DNA from: Anastatus disparis
Lineage: Eukaryota > Arthropoda > Insecta > Hymenoptera > Eupelmidae
Assembly: GCA_017163975.1 (NCBI GenBank)
Contig: JAFFSR010000370.1
Location: 434,001-498,000 of the forward strand
Direction of reading: 5' to 3'
DNA: 64,000 bases
This document shows positions 1 to 11,220 of the stretch, one piece after another. A model generated the notes under the pieces. The model made no database searches, was not told where the DNA came from, and saw only the letters and a list, made by a program, of their open reading frames with translations. Both the position numbers and the translations under genes were made by a program. Each line of letters opens with the position of its first letter. Position 1 is the first letter of the stretch.

Positions 1-48
1 GTAAATTTTTTGGTTAGAAAAGGATAGAGATATACGACCTACTCTTAA
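1..48. mobile_element. Right end of a TTAA-flanked MITE (cut by window edge)
   Basis: The segment carries the terminal motif GGTTAGAAAAGGATAGAGAT followed by a CTCTTAA end. The same terminus is seen at the ends of the MITEs at 11610-14540, 15888-16274, 42553-42950 and 61794-62190. TTAA lies at 45-48. The rest of the element is outside the window. Confidence 0.7.
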
Positions 49-839
49 GTTAACTGCGACATCTTAAAGTGCAATACTTACACTTATATTTACTTCTATA
101 TATAATTTCATATATTGTGTCACACGATTTTTGTATTTTATATAGAATAAAACAAATGTCGGTCTATTTATCAATCTATCTATTAAGAACAACAAAATTT
201 TAGTGGAAAAAATGGGTTTTTCCGAGAGTTATAAATGTGCAAAAAAAGTGCATTTTTTAATAAACAACATATATCTTGGTAATTTTTTATTGTTATTTGA
301 AATTACTTGCACATAACCAGAGAGAAATCGAATTTTAATAAAATACATATATCTTGGTCATTTTTTATTCTTATTTGGAATTTCTTGCACATAATCAAAG
401 AGAAATCGAAGTGAAATAAAACAAAAAAAGGTTTACCAAAATCCATTGAAAGTGGTTGCATTGGTAATTATTTAAATTTATTCTCAAAAGAGAATAACGT
501 CAAATTTTTTAGTTCAAGCATTGATTTATTTTTTGTATGCTGTGACGCATTGCTTTGGTCGGTACTCGAACGAGAACCAAACGCGCGTTCATGTGCGCGC
601 AGCTACGCCCATGCTACCATTACCTAACCGCTGTGCATATAATATCCCTTCTCTAGCGAAAGAGGTGATATGAACGTTGGCGGCTTAAAAGCGAGCCTAT
701 GTGTTAAGGCTAAGATTGTAGAAAGTTGACTCTCGTGCCTGTTTACAATCAATATGGTCATCTTAAATTTAAATAAGAGTCGAAATGTGTCTCTTTGTTA
801 TAAGCGAATATTAAGACGGCGAAGCAGATCGGCATATGC
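49..839. other. Gene-free left flank
   Basis: No conserved coding sequence is visible. It contains a 78-bp direct duplication (entered separately) and a GC-richer block at about 540-700. It probably lies in the intron upstream of the visible UTP15 exons, but this is inference because no upstream UTP15 exon is in the window. Confidence 0.4.
264..421. repeat. Two-copy tandem duplication, 78-bp period
   Basis: The motif ATATATCTTGGT followed by TTGCACATAA and AGAGAAATCGAA occurs twice, 78 bp apart (about 270 and 348), with a few substitutions between copies. No function is evident. Confidence 0.7.
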
Positions 840-1353
840 TCGGTCTGCAAATCCGTTTATTTATTTATTTTTTAATTGTTTATTTACAAAATATTAAGAT
901 ACATTAAGTTGTATGCGCAGATACATATTTTTCTTATAACAAACAACCAAAAAAAGATACAAAATTGAGTTACATTATAGTGTATATTAATCGTATTGCC
1001 TAGGTAGCTAGGACTCGTAGATTAACAATGACTCTTGTTATTATTTTTATAATTTGTTAATAGTACGCCTTGTTTGTAATTAGACTAGTATAAAGTTGAT
1101 TTATGTATAGTTGTGTTTGGAAAATTATAATAATTGAAAAACCAAATCATCTGTGCCTTAGAAAAAAGAAAAAACAAATAAATAAAAAGGGATAGCGCCG
1201 AATCACTTCCCACCGCTATTTACAATATTTACACAGGCTTTATACCTATTAAGATATTTACACAGGATTTATACTTGATATAATATGTTATTCAACGTTA
1301 GTTTACTAAACTAATATTTTACAGAATGTTATGATTAAAAAATATAATCTGTA

Positions 1354-1608
1354 ATTGTGTGGGTTAGAATGAGAGTGGCATAAGTCACATACTTCTAATT
1401 TCGAGATTTTCGATATCAAAGTTTTAAATTAATATACATTTCTATTGAGTGCCATTTTTACAGTGCTTATAATATTAAAGAAAAATAAACAAAAAAGCCA
1501 CTCTATTTTGAAAAATAAATTGTTTTAATGTTAAAGAAATAAAATATACCACTAACTAAATTTTTTTAAAAATGTGACTTATGCCACTCTCATTCTCACC
1601 CACACAAT
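1354..1608. mobile_element. Short MITE with ~37-bp terminal inverted repeats
   Basis: The left end ATTGTGTGGGTTAGAATGAG and the right end CTCATTCTCACCCACACAAT are inverted copies, and the match continues through GTGGCATAAGTCACAT. The interior is AT-rich with no ORF. It sits inside the LINE remnant, so it inserted after the LINE. Confidence 0.8.
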
Positions 1609-1673
1609 TGTTACAGCTGAACTCTGTTTATGCATGTTTGAATTAATAGACATTATCAATTTATTTAGGTTTA

Positions 1674-2939
1674 CTCTCAATGTAAATTTAGTTTGTCAAA
1701 TATAATTTTTAGCTTACGGTTTAGTTCCGTGATTTGGTTTTGTAGGTTAGCGTTATGTGAGTTCATCGTATTTAAAATTTCTCTTTTAAAAATATTGAAA
1801 AAAAGGCTTTCGACGCTCTTGATTACATATGTCTGTGTCGTGGCGACATCTTCAGTAGAGTTGTGAGCTATGATTTTATGTTGCGGCTTCTGCGAGCTGG
1901 TGTGTGTGTTGTTACTTGCTGCGACGTTAGTATATGAAATAGATGGAGTGGTGGTTCTAGGATTATTTGCAGAACTGTTTTTGGTGCGATTTTCATTTAT
2001 ATCTTGTACTATTGATTTAGCAAATTTCATATAAGCGCACCCATGATAATTGGCTGTGTGACCTTCTTGAAAGCAATTGACACAGTATGGTAGTGATGAT
2101 TTTTCTTTGTTTGTTCTTCTGCACTGGCCAGGCTCATGATCTTCCTTGCATTTGACACAGCGATACTTTAGATTACAGTTTATGCTTGCATGTCCTACGC
2201 GCTGACATCTATGGCATTGATAGACATTTTTTTCTTAAAGGTCTCCCATCGTACTTTGAGGTTGAGGAGGTTATTGATTGGGTTGATATTTTTTTGAATG
2301 CTATTAAAGTTGGGCTGAACTAATAGATGGGTTTTTCGTGTACGATTCGCACTAACTATAAGTTTTTCAATTTTTTTATTTCTACATTCGAAATGTTCAT
2401 ATTAGTAAGTTCTGATTTTACTTCTTCCGGCGTATACATATCGTTTATTCCTTTCAAGACAAGAAGCTTGCTCTTTTCGTTTTGTGCTGTATATGTAAAA
2501 AATTGTATATCCATTTTTTTAGATGCTCTTTGAGTTTAGTGTAGGTTTCCATATCAGCTGTTATGATTGTCAGATTTGTAAGACTCTCCTCTACAAAGTC
2601 CTTTAAATAAAACTTTTTTTTATCGATTACTTGTGCAATGGCATTCATCAGTGATTTAGCTGAACTGTGTTTGCAATATATAGGCGGTGGTTTGATCCTT
2701 TTATTATTAGATTGATTATAATGAGAATTGGTTGTTTGATCGTCTACTCCTGACTGAGTGCTATCCTTGTCTAGTACATTAAACATGTTAGATTTCATAG
2801 CATCGAATTGTACTTGTTGCTGTGTAGATTTTTTAAATAATTTGGCTGTGGGTAGCTCCACCCGTTCCGCCATGATGTTTTGCGTTGTCTGCCTTCGCTT
2901 TGAGGTTACGGGAATGGATTCTTGGCATTCTGGCGCCAT
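1674..2939 (-). pseudogene. LINE ORF1 (Gag-like nucleic-acid-binding protein), frameshifted
   Basis: Reading from the ATG at 2939, the minus strand encodes a basic, polar N-terminus (to about 2454). After frame changes near 2450, 2370 and 2240 it reaches three consecutive zinc knuckles at about 2035-2235: CHRCQRVGHASINC, CVKCKEDHEPGQC and CVNCFQEGHTANYHGC. It finishes in a coiled-coil-like tail ending at the stop near 1677. Knuckles of this triplet type are typical of ORF1 in Jockey/I-clade LINEs, where the protein packages element RNA. At least three frameshifts make it non-functional. Clade assignment is from motif style only. Confidence 0.75.
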
Positions 2940-3178
2940 TTTTTAATGTCTAGCTTTCGCAACCTCTTTTCACTCACTAATGTTTCTGTTAATACACAGA
3001 ATACTTATAATTTAACGAAAGCATGACGCTGAAGTATACAGAGATTGGCATGGATACAAATTCAGATGAAATTCGATAGGTTTTATTAATCTTAGGGCGA
3101 AAATCGTAAAGGTATAGGACGAGCACACCGAGAGCGATGCGCACGCTACCATTTTCCTGACGGAAATCGTAAATCGTA

Positions 3179-3265
3179 ATTCCCTGAAGAAACTCGACTG
3201 ATTCCCTGACGAAACTCGCCAATTCCCTAACGGAACTCCCCCAATTCCCTGACGGAACTCCGCAA
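3179..3265. repeat. Short tandem repeat, unit ~27 bp
   Basis: The unit AATTCCCTGACGGAACTC recurs about four times with small changes. It lies just upstream of the LINE ORF1 in transcription order, so it may belong to the LINE 5' region. Repeated 5' units are known in several LINE families, but this link is inferred. Confidence 0.6.
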
Positions 3266-3269
3266 ACCC

Positions 3270-3791
3270 GTTTATTCGCTTATAACATAAAGTGATTATT
3301 ATTACGCGTAGTGCCTTTAAAATTAGTTTTCAAAGATAAAATATCTTAGTGATTTCAAAGTTTCTTTTGTTAAAATAGTGAGAACTTGCAAATGCAATTA
3401 TCAAAATGGTGTTTGGCCTTTGCAAGTATTATTTAAAGTTATAATCTATCGAATTATAAGGTTTCGAATAATTAAACAGACTTAGTGCAGGCACTGAGAG
3501 GCAATAGAAACCTAAACCTATATTACTCTCATTTCCTTTTTCCTTCCTTTTTACCTGAGCATTCGATCCTGAAGAAGTCAGGCATGGCGTCCTGGCTGCA
3601 AACGGATTAGCTCTTTCTACGCTTACACTGATGAACACAACAATAAATTACACTTTCAGTTATACAAGTACGTGGTTCTGACCGTGTAAAAAACACCTTA
3701 ATTTATTTGCAAGGGCGTGCGATGGCTTCACCGCGCACAGTTTGATTAAATTAAATGCTATTCTTCTTTACACGCAAATAAATTATTAATG

Positions 3792-3832
<41 letters not shown>

Positions 3833-5778
3833 AATTAAAAATAATAATTAGTATAGAGGAGTCATATGATTATTCGGGAATTTCAGCCTATATTACTTTG
3901 TTATTTGTTTTGAAAATTAAGATATCTTAGCGTATAGAATATTAACGTGCGTAAAGATTTGTGTGTTCGTCATCTTAACAATAAGAGTAACGACGCACAA
4001 TATCATACATTAAATCATAACAATCAGAGACTTGGCTTTTCTTTAATAGAAGCCAAGCATACCATTGTTATTATAAACGAACTTGATCTTTAACGACCAA
4101 CAATTCTATATGGAAAAGAAGTAAAATCTGCTTGTTATCGATGAAATTCACAAGTACTCGAATGATTCTCTCTCGTAATTATAAGCTATTGCAGCTTTTT
4201 ACAAAGGTTACCACTAGGTAATCTTACAATGCAATTTTTAAATGTGCATTTCTTATGCAATTTTATATGCTATAGCAGAACGAAAAAATGCATATTTCCT
4301 TATTTTTAAAGTAAAATAATATATACTTTTTGCACAATGATCGGTGACTAGAGGATCCGACCTTGGTCCGATTTGTAATCAGCCTATAATGCCTAATGTT
4401 TTTACGAATAATAACTCTGCGATAAAATCCTCGAAAACTTCAAATGTTTTTAAAAATATAATAAATTTAAGCAGATACCTTATCAATGATATTTTCGTTA
4501 TTGTGCTCTTATTTATTTATGCAGATGTAATTTTTTATTTCTTCATATACAAACTACTTTGTATTAATGTAAGGGAGCCAGGACTAAAAAGTAACACTTT
4601 TTAAAAACACATCTTTTTTTCAATCCACGTATTTGAGTATACTGCCTACTGTACAAATAAGTAATTTACTTCAACTATGATTTAGTACAGGTATTTTTTT
4701 AAAATCATCAATGGATTTTTTTTTTGGGAAGAGATTTATTAAAAAGGATTCCATGATAATATTTGCCCCGCATTCGGGGCAAGTATTAACATTTCATTTT
4801 TTTATTATAATATGCAGTTTAATGATAACTATGAATATTTCATTAGTACAAACAAGAATCATATATTTTTTACTATATGTTCAAATAACTGAGATATAAC
4901 AAACAAAATTTTATCAAAACATGAATATTAAAAAAAATTTTTTTTTAAACAAAAATAACATCACTTTTTGGTTTTATAAATTAATTATGACTAAAAACGT
5001 TGTATAATATTATAAGAAAATCGCAGTAAGGTTCTAATTAAATAAATTGTCTATTTATCAGATTCTGTTATCTTTGTCAAAGGTACTCTTACGTATCGAT
5101 AGTGTTAATATTTGTCCCGAATATTTTTTAATACCTGGCTCAGCACACAAATTTTATTTTAAATAAAGCTTAAAATATTAATACGATTATACTATTAATT
5201 TTTTAAGTGAATTAAGATAAAATAATTTAAATTTCATAAAATACTTCGAATGAAATGAAAAACAAGCATTTAAGTATGTGAACATTTCCTGTTACCTGTT
5301 AAAAAAATCACTATGTCGTACGTTTTTCCTCTGCGACGTATTGCGAAGTACTGAATATGTTTATATAACAGAAGCAATTACATTAAATAAATAAATACAA
5401 CTACATAACCTGTTGGACTGTTCGCGTCGCTATAAATTGAATATTAATATTTTCACCTATTACTCAATTTACTGTTATTTTAACTTGGGTTTCCTTTATT
5501 TAAAATCTTTTTTTACTATTATTTTCTTATACAATCTTACAATATTACGTCATGTTGACTCGACAAACTGGGAAATACAGAGACAGTGTATATAAGATTA
5601 ATAAACATAAGGACGATAGAGGAAACAATAAAACAAAAATAAGAAACAAGTATTATAAAGTGCTTTAACAGCACTGTTTAAATATCTAAAATCAATATAA
5701 AAAAATGTAAATTTTATATTCACTAATCATTGTAGATTTAATAATTTAATTTATTAAAATAAAATAATATATTTCTAG
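3270..5778. other. Non-coding DNA upstream of UTP15 exons
   Basis: AT-rich sequence with a (TA)n tract and small hairpins (about 4029-4053 and 4765-4785). No WD40-coding exon could be found, so the 5' part of UTP15 is outside the window or absent. The last bases form a 3' splice acceptor (TATTTCTAG, ending at 5778). Confidence 0.5.
3793..3829. repeat. (TA)n microsatellite
   Basis: Uninterrupted TA dinucleotides, about 18 repeats. Confidence 0.95.
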
Positions 5779-6499
5779 GCAGACAGTGAGACAATCGTAG
5801 CAGGAATGATTGATGGAATGGTTTCTATTCAACAAAAGGAAAAAGGTATTACAAAAATGAATCATAAAACTATATCTTATCGGTATAGAAGTGAAAATTT
5901 ATTTCCACCACATATCGAGACATATGTACACCAAGTAAATAAAGATGTTATGGGAAAACACGATATTTGTTTAAGAAAATTTCAGTACTCAAAAGCTCTT
6001 GATTACGTAATGATGAACTACATTGTTAATAAAAGTCCTCATGTTACAGTTACACTTTTTCAAGAATTAAATCGTCGACAAGGACTTATTCAAGCTTTAG
6101 CTGGCCGTGATGGAAAATCTTTAATTAATATTTTAAAATTTATTATTCGTTACATTGGTAGCATTAAGTTTGGAAAAATATTATCGCATGTTACAAATAT
6201 TTTGATAGGTATGTTTATATAAAATAAATCTTGTTAGGCCAGTTAATTAAGTTCATTTTTTTTCAGATATTTATGAAGACAAATTGGAGGAGTTAAATAT
6301 GGAATTGCACACATTTTTTAAGAACTTAACGAGAAAATTAAAGGAAGAATATGAACTAATATTGTCACTATTAGAATTGCAAGGAGTATTTGAAATGATT
6401 CTTTCTACTGCAGAAACAACTGTTACTACAATTAAAAATTCTTACAGATTTTTACCTTCTATAACTGCCCAAAAAGATTTAGTTTTAAATATAAACTAA
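5779..6499 (+). CDS. UTP15: UTP15 homolog, last two exons (partial)
   Basis: UTP15 is a WD40-repeat component of the U3 snoRNA-containing small-subunit processome (t-UTP complex) needed for pre-18S rRNA processing and rDNA transcription in the nucleolus. Two exons are seen: 5779-6208 (acceptor TTTCTAG) and 6267-6499 (stop 6497-6499), split by a 58-bp GTATGT...CAG intron in phase 1. Together they give 220 residues. They begin with the end of the last WD repeat (ETIVAGMIDGMVSIQ) and continue through the conserved C-terminal UTP15 domain: LRKFQYSKALDYVM, VTLFQELNRRQGLIQALAGR, then IDIYEDKLEELN and LLELQGVFEMIL. The reading frame is intact, which argues for a living gene. The N-terminal ~300 residues of WD40 repeats are not in the window. 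The spliced structure argues against a processed copy. Confidence 0.92.
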
Positions 6500-6512
6500 T
6501 CAAATGACATTT

Positions 6513-6518
6513 AATAAA
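6513..6518 (+). promoter_or_regulatory. UTP15 polyadenylation signal
   Basis: AATAAA 14 bp after the UTP15 stop codon, correctly placed for a very short 3' UTR. Confidence 0.7.
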
Positions 6519-6539
6519 GGATATTATTACACTATATAA

Positions 6540-6545
6540 TTTATT
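6540..6545 (-). promoter_or_regulatory. PDCD7 polyadenylation signal
   Basis: AATAAA on the minus strand 52 bp past the PDCD7 stop. With the UTP15 signal only about 25 bp away on the other strand, the two convergent 3' UTRs probably overlap. Confidence 0.65.
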
Positions 6546-6597
6546 CTACAGATATGTCGTAATTGAGAAGTCATAATTTGATTGTTTCAACTAATCT

Positions 6598-7810
6598 TTA
6601 TTTTAGTAAGTATCTTGACCATAGAGTAGATGACGATTTATGAGGTAATACCCATCCAACAGGTATTTCTGATCCCTCAATAATGTTGATAAATTCATCC
6701 CATATTTTCCTTTAAAAATATAAATATTTGTAAGTTTATTTTTTTAAATAATAATAATTAATAACAAATGAAAGTGTACCTTGTTACAACAAAGTTGTCT
6801 AAATTTTTTACCTTCAGGTGATCAAATTTGCTTTTAAATAAAACCATTTTCCAACTGCTAAATATATTTCTCTTATTACTTATATTTTTCTTTTCATTAT
6901 CATTTTTTATTATAAGCCTTAATCCTTTTTCTTCTAAAGAATATTCTCTATCTAACATCTTCCATTGTCGCATCAATTTAACTGGAAACAGAAAATAATA
7001 ATGTATCAAACCTTGTTCATATTTGAATTTGATAATAAAAATTTAAATCAATCAAATCAAAATACCTATTATATTATAAAAGACTTGATCAGCTTCAACG
7101 GATATCACTTCCCCATTTTGTCGTGCCATTGTTACCTTACTTTTTCGAAAATGCTCTAGTTTTCTTAATAACAAAGAAAATTTTTTTGCATTACTGCGTT
7201 TCATTCCAACATCCGACAGAACCACATCTGCATTTTTACATAAATTTATATTTTCTTTAAATCTATAAAATTCATCTTGTTTTTTCTTCAACCAATTGTC
7301 AATTTTTAAAACTAAGTGGCGTCTTTTATCTTTCAAATAACTCTTTCGAGTGTTAGATTTTTTTTTTTTTCGCTTTTTTTGAGGATTTAATTCCTTAAAT
7401 TTTTGCTGATAATATATAATATGGTCTATTTCAATTTTTTGTTGTAAAACATGTATTTTATATTTAAGAGTATTACAAACCGATGTCCTATCATGCCATT
7501 GAAAATTTACGGTATTAGTTTTTATCTCTGTGTTTAACATAATTAATTGCCTATTTAAATTACTTATTTCATTCAAAATAGTTTTACTACGTGGTTGGTC
7601 AATGAAATCTTTTCTATGAATAATTAAAAATGAATTTTGTTGATCGTTAATGAAACTTTCAAAAACTAATTTATCTATACTTTTTTTATCTAAAATTAAA
7701 CCTAAAGATTCATAAGATGTTTTCGTGAAATTTTGAACACTGTTTGGAAAAAGTAGTAAATTTGAAAATGATGAATGTGATGTTTTTTGAAACATTGTAA
7801 AACTCTGCAT
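6598..7810 (-). CDS. PDCD7: PDCD7 / U11-U12 snRNP 59K homolog
   Basis: PDCD7 (59K) is a protein of the U11/U12 di-snRNP of the minor spliceosome, which recognises U12-type introns. Three exons on - : 7810-7066, 6981-6780 and 6709-6598, with introns of 84 and 70 bp (GTATTT...CAG and GTACAC...AAG) in phases 1 and 2. The product is 352 aa. It has a lysine-rich coiled-coil middle, the conserved stretch NADVVLSDVGMKRSNAKK (residues ~205-222), and the diagnostic C-terminus WDEFINIIEGSEIPVGWVLP followed by SSSTLWSRYLLK. Vertebrate PDCD7 is longer because of a proline-rich N-terminus that is absent here. The start is uncertain: ATG 7810 is first, but TTTTTTAATATGCAG ending at 7805 looks like a 3' splice site, so an upstream non-coding exon with translation from ATG 7795 is possible. 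Confidence 0.85.
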
Positions 7811-7864
7811 ATTAAAAAACAATTATATTTAGTCGTATACTGTATATATTAAATTTAAAAAAGT

Positions 7865-7867
<3 letters not shown>

Positions 7868-7907
<40 letters not shown>
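7868..7907. repeat. (TA)n microsatellite between TBCA and PDCD7
   Basis: About 20 TA repeats in the 124-bp gap between two genes on the same strand, overlapping the place where the PDCD7 promoter would have to be. Confidence 0.95.
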
Positions 7908-7911
<4 letters not shown>

Positions 7912-7912
7912 T
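7907..7912 (-). promoter_or_regulatory. TBCA polyadenylation signal
   Basis: AATAAA on the minus strand, 23 bp after the TBCA stop codon. Confidence 0.7.
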
Positions 7913-7934
7913 AAAGCTTAATTGAATCAAATTT

Positions 7935-8152
7935 TTAAATATTCAATACATCTTTCAAAAGCTGAGTTTCAGATTCTTTCAACATTTTTTCTGCTTCTAT
8001 ATATGCTTCAGTTTCTTTCATATCTTGCTCAGAATCAATAATTTTTTTTAATTCTTTAAACGCCTTAAGTAACCGACGCTGGCAATCAGGTATCATCATA
8101 AGTGACTCTTGTAAAACCTCTTCTTGTTTTTTTATTAGATGTTCATCTTTAC
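7935..8152 (-). CDS. TBCA: Tubulin-specific chaperone A, terminal exon
   Basis: TBCA (cofactor A) captures beta-tubulin folding intermediates in the cytosolic tubulin-folding pathway. This exon starts after the acceptor ...TTTTTCAG (exon base 1 at 8152), completes a codon split in phase 1, and encodes 72 residues before the stop at 7935-7937. It contains KKQEEVLQESLMMIPDCQRR, the signature of the central helix, followed by an amphipathic acidic helix (KELKKIIDSEQDMKETEAY). Joined to the exon at 45629-45758 it gives an uninterrupted 115-aa protein, close to the ~108 aa usual for the family. The two exons lie 37.5 kb apart. Identity is certain from motif and phase; that the intron is spliced across in vivo is inferred. 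Confidence 0.93.
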
Positions 8153-8362
8153 CTGAAAAATTGTATTAGATTTTAGTTGAGATATTCTAAGAATACTACC
8201 AATATTAAAAAACTATTCTTTATAAATTATACAAATTAGGCATGGATTAAAACTTTAATAATTTAAATAAAATGAATAATTTTGTTAAATACAAAAATTC
8301 ACAGAATATTAGTTTACTATTTAACTAAATTTATTTGGATTTAAGTTTTGATACAGTTTAAT

Positions 8363-8754
8363 TTAACGGGAGGCCGGAGTAGAACCTGATACCGACCGAG
8401 TAACAATTGAGTTGTTTGTTATTTACTCAAGTATTAATCGGTGTATCTTCAAATTAAAGGTCGAGCGCAATAGATATTATTATTATGAACATCTATGCAC
8501 AAGAAAAAAAAATCTACCGCTTTGTTTTTGAGAAAAGTAAGTAACGCCAAAGTAAAAGTTAATGTTTATAATATTTTCGCGTTACTTACTTTTCTCAAAA
8601 ACAAAGCGATATATTTTTTTCTTCATGTGCATAAATATTTTTAATAATAATATCTATTGCGCTGAACCTTCAATTTGCAGATACACCGATTAATACTGGA
8701 GTAAATAACAAAAATCTCAATTAGACAAGGACAGCGAATCCGGCCTGCTCTTAA
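8363..8754. mobile_element. TTAA MITE, family 1 (copy a)
   Basis: TTAA at both ends (8363-8366, 8751-8754) and long inverted repeats, so that nearly the whole 0.39 kb can form one hairpin (arms CTTTGTTTTTGAGAAAAGTA and its complement near the centre). A second copy in reverse orientation lies at 38656-39048. No ORF. Confidence 0.9.
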
Positions 8755-8906
8755 GATAAAAACTAGTTTGATTTGGACTGAAGAATCGCCGCCATCGTAT
8801 GCAAAAGAAGATAATCTCTTTTCGCTTATTAGAAATAGAAAGGAGGTGAATAAAGTAAAGTAATCACGGTTAATTTCAAAGTATTTTGAAATTATTAATT
8901 TTCATC

Positions 8907-9288
8907 TTAAGGGGATGTAAAATGGACACTACACCTGTACTCATAAATATTCACTATCTTTACGTTTTATTGCAAAATTTTCAATAAAAAAATGCATTAG
9001 CTTGTAGTATGTACCATGAAGATTATTCGGTTAAATTTTTAAAAAAATTCATTTATTAGTTATTGAGAATTTTGGGTTCAAAAATTATTTATTAACATTT
9101 TTCAATTTTGTACAGGAATCCAAATATCTTAAAAACTAATTAATGAATTTATTTAAAAATTTATCTAAATAATCATCATGGTACATACTACAAGCTTATG
9201 CATTTCTTTTCTGGAAATTCAGCAATAAAATGGAAAGGAAGCTAATATCTATAAGTACAGGTGTAGTGCCCGTTTCACATCTCCTTAA
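8907..9288. mobile_element. TTAA MITE, family 2
   Basis: TTAA at 8907-8910 and 9285-9288. Terminal repeats TTAAGGGGATGTAAAATGG and its imperfect complement are followed by a GTACAGGTGTAGTG block on both sides. Further inward, GTAGTATGTACCATGA matches TCATGGTACATACTAC. Non-coding; a different sequence family from the neighbouring MITE but the same target preference. Confidence 0.85.
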
Positions 9289-9559
9289 GTAAAAAACGCT
9301 GCCAAGTGCTTTGGCGCAATGCTTTCTCATAGAGTTCATTGAGTTAAAGTAATTTGATTTGATTTTTTTAAATGTGATTTCAATATAAAATACAATTGCT
9401 ATTCAAGAAAAATTAGTGAATGTAAGAGAATGATTTGTAAATAGGAAGAGAGAGACAAGGACGGATGAAGATAGGGTAAAAATGAGGATCAATCTGAGAA
9501 AAAAGGACAAAGAGGAAGTGAGAAAGAAGAGTTAGTGAAAGCGTTAAATCAGAAATCAA
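9289..9559. other. Spacer, nothing recognised
   Basis: Purine-rich stretch (AAGAGAGAGACAAGG type) without ORF or repeat. Confidence 0.4.
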
Positions 9560-11175
9560 AAGAAGTGATCAAAGAGCTACGCTAAGAAAATTATTTTTTT
9601 AAAGCTTGTTTTATAAAGACAGCAGCAAATAACTTGTATACAAATTTTAGAGCAAATCTATCGAGTAGTTTACGTAAAATAGAAAAAAACTGAAAAATGA
9701 AAATTTTTTAAGAAAATTTATAAAATTTTCTAAAATTAAAACTACGCTGAGAAATTAGGTTTTTAAAAGTTATTCTCCTTTTGGCAGTTAAAAATAATTC
9801 CCATGCAAATCTCAAAGCTAATTCATCAAGTAATTTACGTAAAACACAAAATAAATGAAAAATCGAAAATTTTTTTAAAATTCTTAAAATGGCTCTATAA
9901 AAAAAACTATTCTATGACTACCAATTTTCAATAGCTTACCGTCTACTTATACAAAAACATAGATAGTATGCGAAATTTGAAGCAAATCCATCGAGTAATT
10001 TTCGAGATCTAATTGGCTAAATAAATAACATTTTCTTTTCAAAATTTCTTTTTTTAATTTTAAAAATGCGCTAAAATTAAAACTACCCTATGAAAATCAA
10101 TTTTTGAAAATTTCCCTTCTTTCGGCAGTTACAAATGATTTCCCTGCAAATTTTAGAACAAATCTATCGAATACTTTACGTAAAATAAAAAAAATAAGAA
10201 ATAAAGAATCGAAATTTTTTTTTAAATCTTTAAAATTCTCTAAAATCGTAACCACTCTAAAAAAATTAATTTTTAAAAGCTTATTTTTTTCAGACAATAG
10301 CGAATTGATTGTACAAAAATTTTAGAGAAAATTTATAGTATGGTTAAAGCAAAATAGACGATAAATGAAAAATAAAATTTTTTTTGAAAGTTTTCAAAAT
10401 GCTCTATAATTAAAACTGCTCTGAGAAAATTAGTTTTTCAAAGCTTCTTTTCTTCAGACAGTAGCAAATAACTTGCATATAAATGTTGGAGCAAATCTAT
10501 CGCATGGTTTTCATAAAATAGAAAAAAAATTAAAAATAAAAATTTTGTAAAAAATTTTAAAAATGCTTTAAAATTAAAAGTGCGCTAAGAAAATCAGTTT
10601 CCAAAAGTTTTTCTTCTTTTGGCAGTCAAAAATAAGTCCCATACAAATTTTTAAGCAAATTCTACGAGTAGTTTAAGTAAAATACAAAAAAAATGAAAAA
10701 TCGAAAATTTTTTAAAATTACTAAAATGTCTATAAAATTAAAACTACGCTAAGAAAACCAATTCTCAATAGCTTCCGCACCAGTTGATCGAAAAATTGAA
10801 TTGTATAGAAAATTTGAAGTAAATCCATCGAGTAATTTTTAAGATTTTATTGGCTTAATAAATAGAAACATTTTTTTCAAAAATTTCAAAATGCTCTAAA
10901 ATTAAAACTAAGCTAAGAAAATCAGTTTTTTAAAATTTATTTTATTTGGGCAATCACAAATAATTTCCGTACAAATTTTGAAACAAATTCATCAAGTAAT
11001 AAACAAAAAAAAACCAAAAAAATGAAAAATCGAAATTTTTTTTTGTTTGAAACAACTCTAAAATGAAAACTATGCTAGAAGAACCAATTATCAATAGCTT
11101 CTCAGCAAGTTAGTCAAAAAACTAATTTCCATACAAAATTAGAAGCAAATCCATCGAGTAGTTCTCGAGATACAA
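9560..11175. repeat. Degenerate satellite array, ~165-bp monomer
   Basis: About ten monomers. A landmark motif AAAACTACGCTAAGAAAA or a variant recurs near 9577, 9742, 9907, 10083, 10252, 10416, 10580, 10744, 10909 and 11070, giving spacings of 161-176 bp, mostly 164-165. Each unit also has TTTGAAGCAAATCCATCGAGTA-like and AAATGAAAAATCGAAAATTT-like parts, quoted here as themes because copies differ widely. The array has no coding potential. The monomer length is close to a nucleosome repeat, as in many insect satellites. Confidence 0.85.
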
Positions 11176-11197
11176 TTTACTAACTGAAATCATACAT

Positions 11198-11220
11198 CCA
11201 CACACACACACACACACACA
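11198..11220. repeat. (CA)n microsatellite
   Basis: About 11 CA repeats at the end of the 165-bp satellite. Confidence 0.9.

Larger units (their letters stand above)
840..2950 (-). mobile_element. Decayed Jockey-type LINE lacking ORF2
   Basis: A non-LTR retrotransposon remnant on the minus strand. It has an ORF1/Gag region (1674-2939) and then, downstream on the minus strand, only about 0.8 kb of non-coding sequence that includes a MITE (1354-1608). It ends in an A/T-rich tail (AAATAAATAAATAA on -, about 855-870). No reverse transcriptase or endonuclease sequence is seen, so ORF2 has been deleted or was never copied. The exact 3' end is uncertain; the boundary near 840 rests on the A-rich tail only. 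Confidence 0.55.

Noticed and set aside
2989..3222. 77-codon minus-strand ORF before the LINE ORF1
   Set aside because: Lies in the presumed LINE 5' region and overlaps the short tandem repeat; no zinc or RNA-binding motif.
4344..4604. 86-codon ORF with a hydrophobic middle
   Set aside because: Hydrophobicity follows from T-rich sequence; no homology recognised and no splice context linking it to UTP15.
5779..6499. UTP15 as a processed pseudogene
   Set aside because: The 58-bp intron with intact splice sites and an open frame argue for the real gene.
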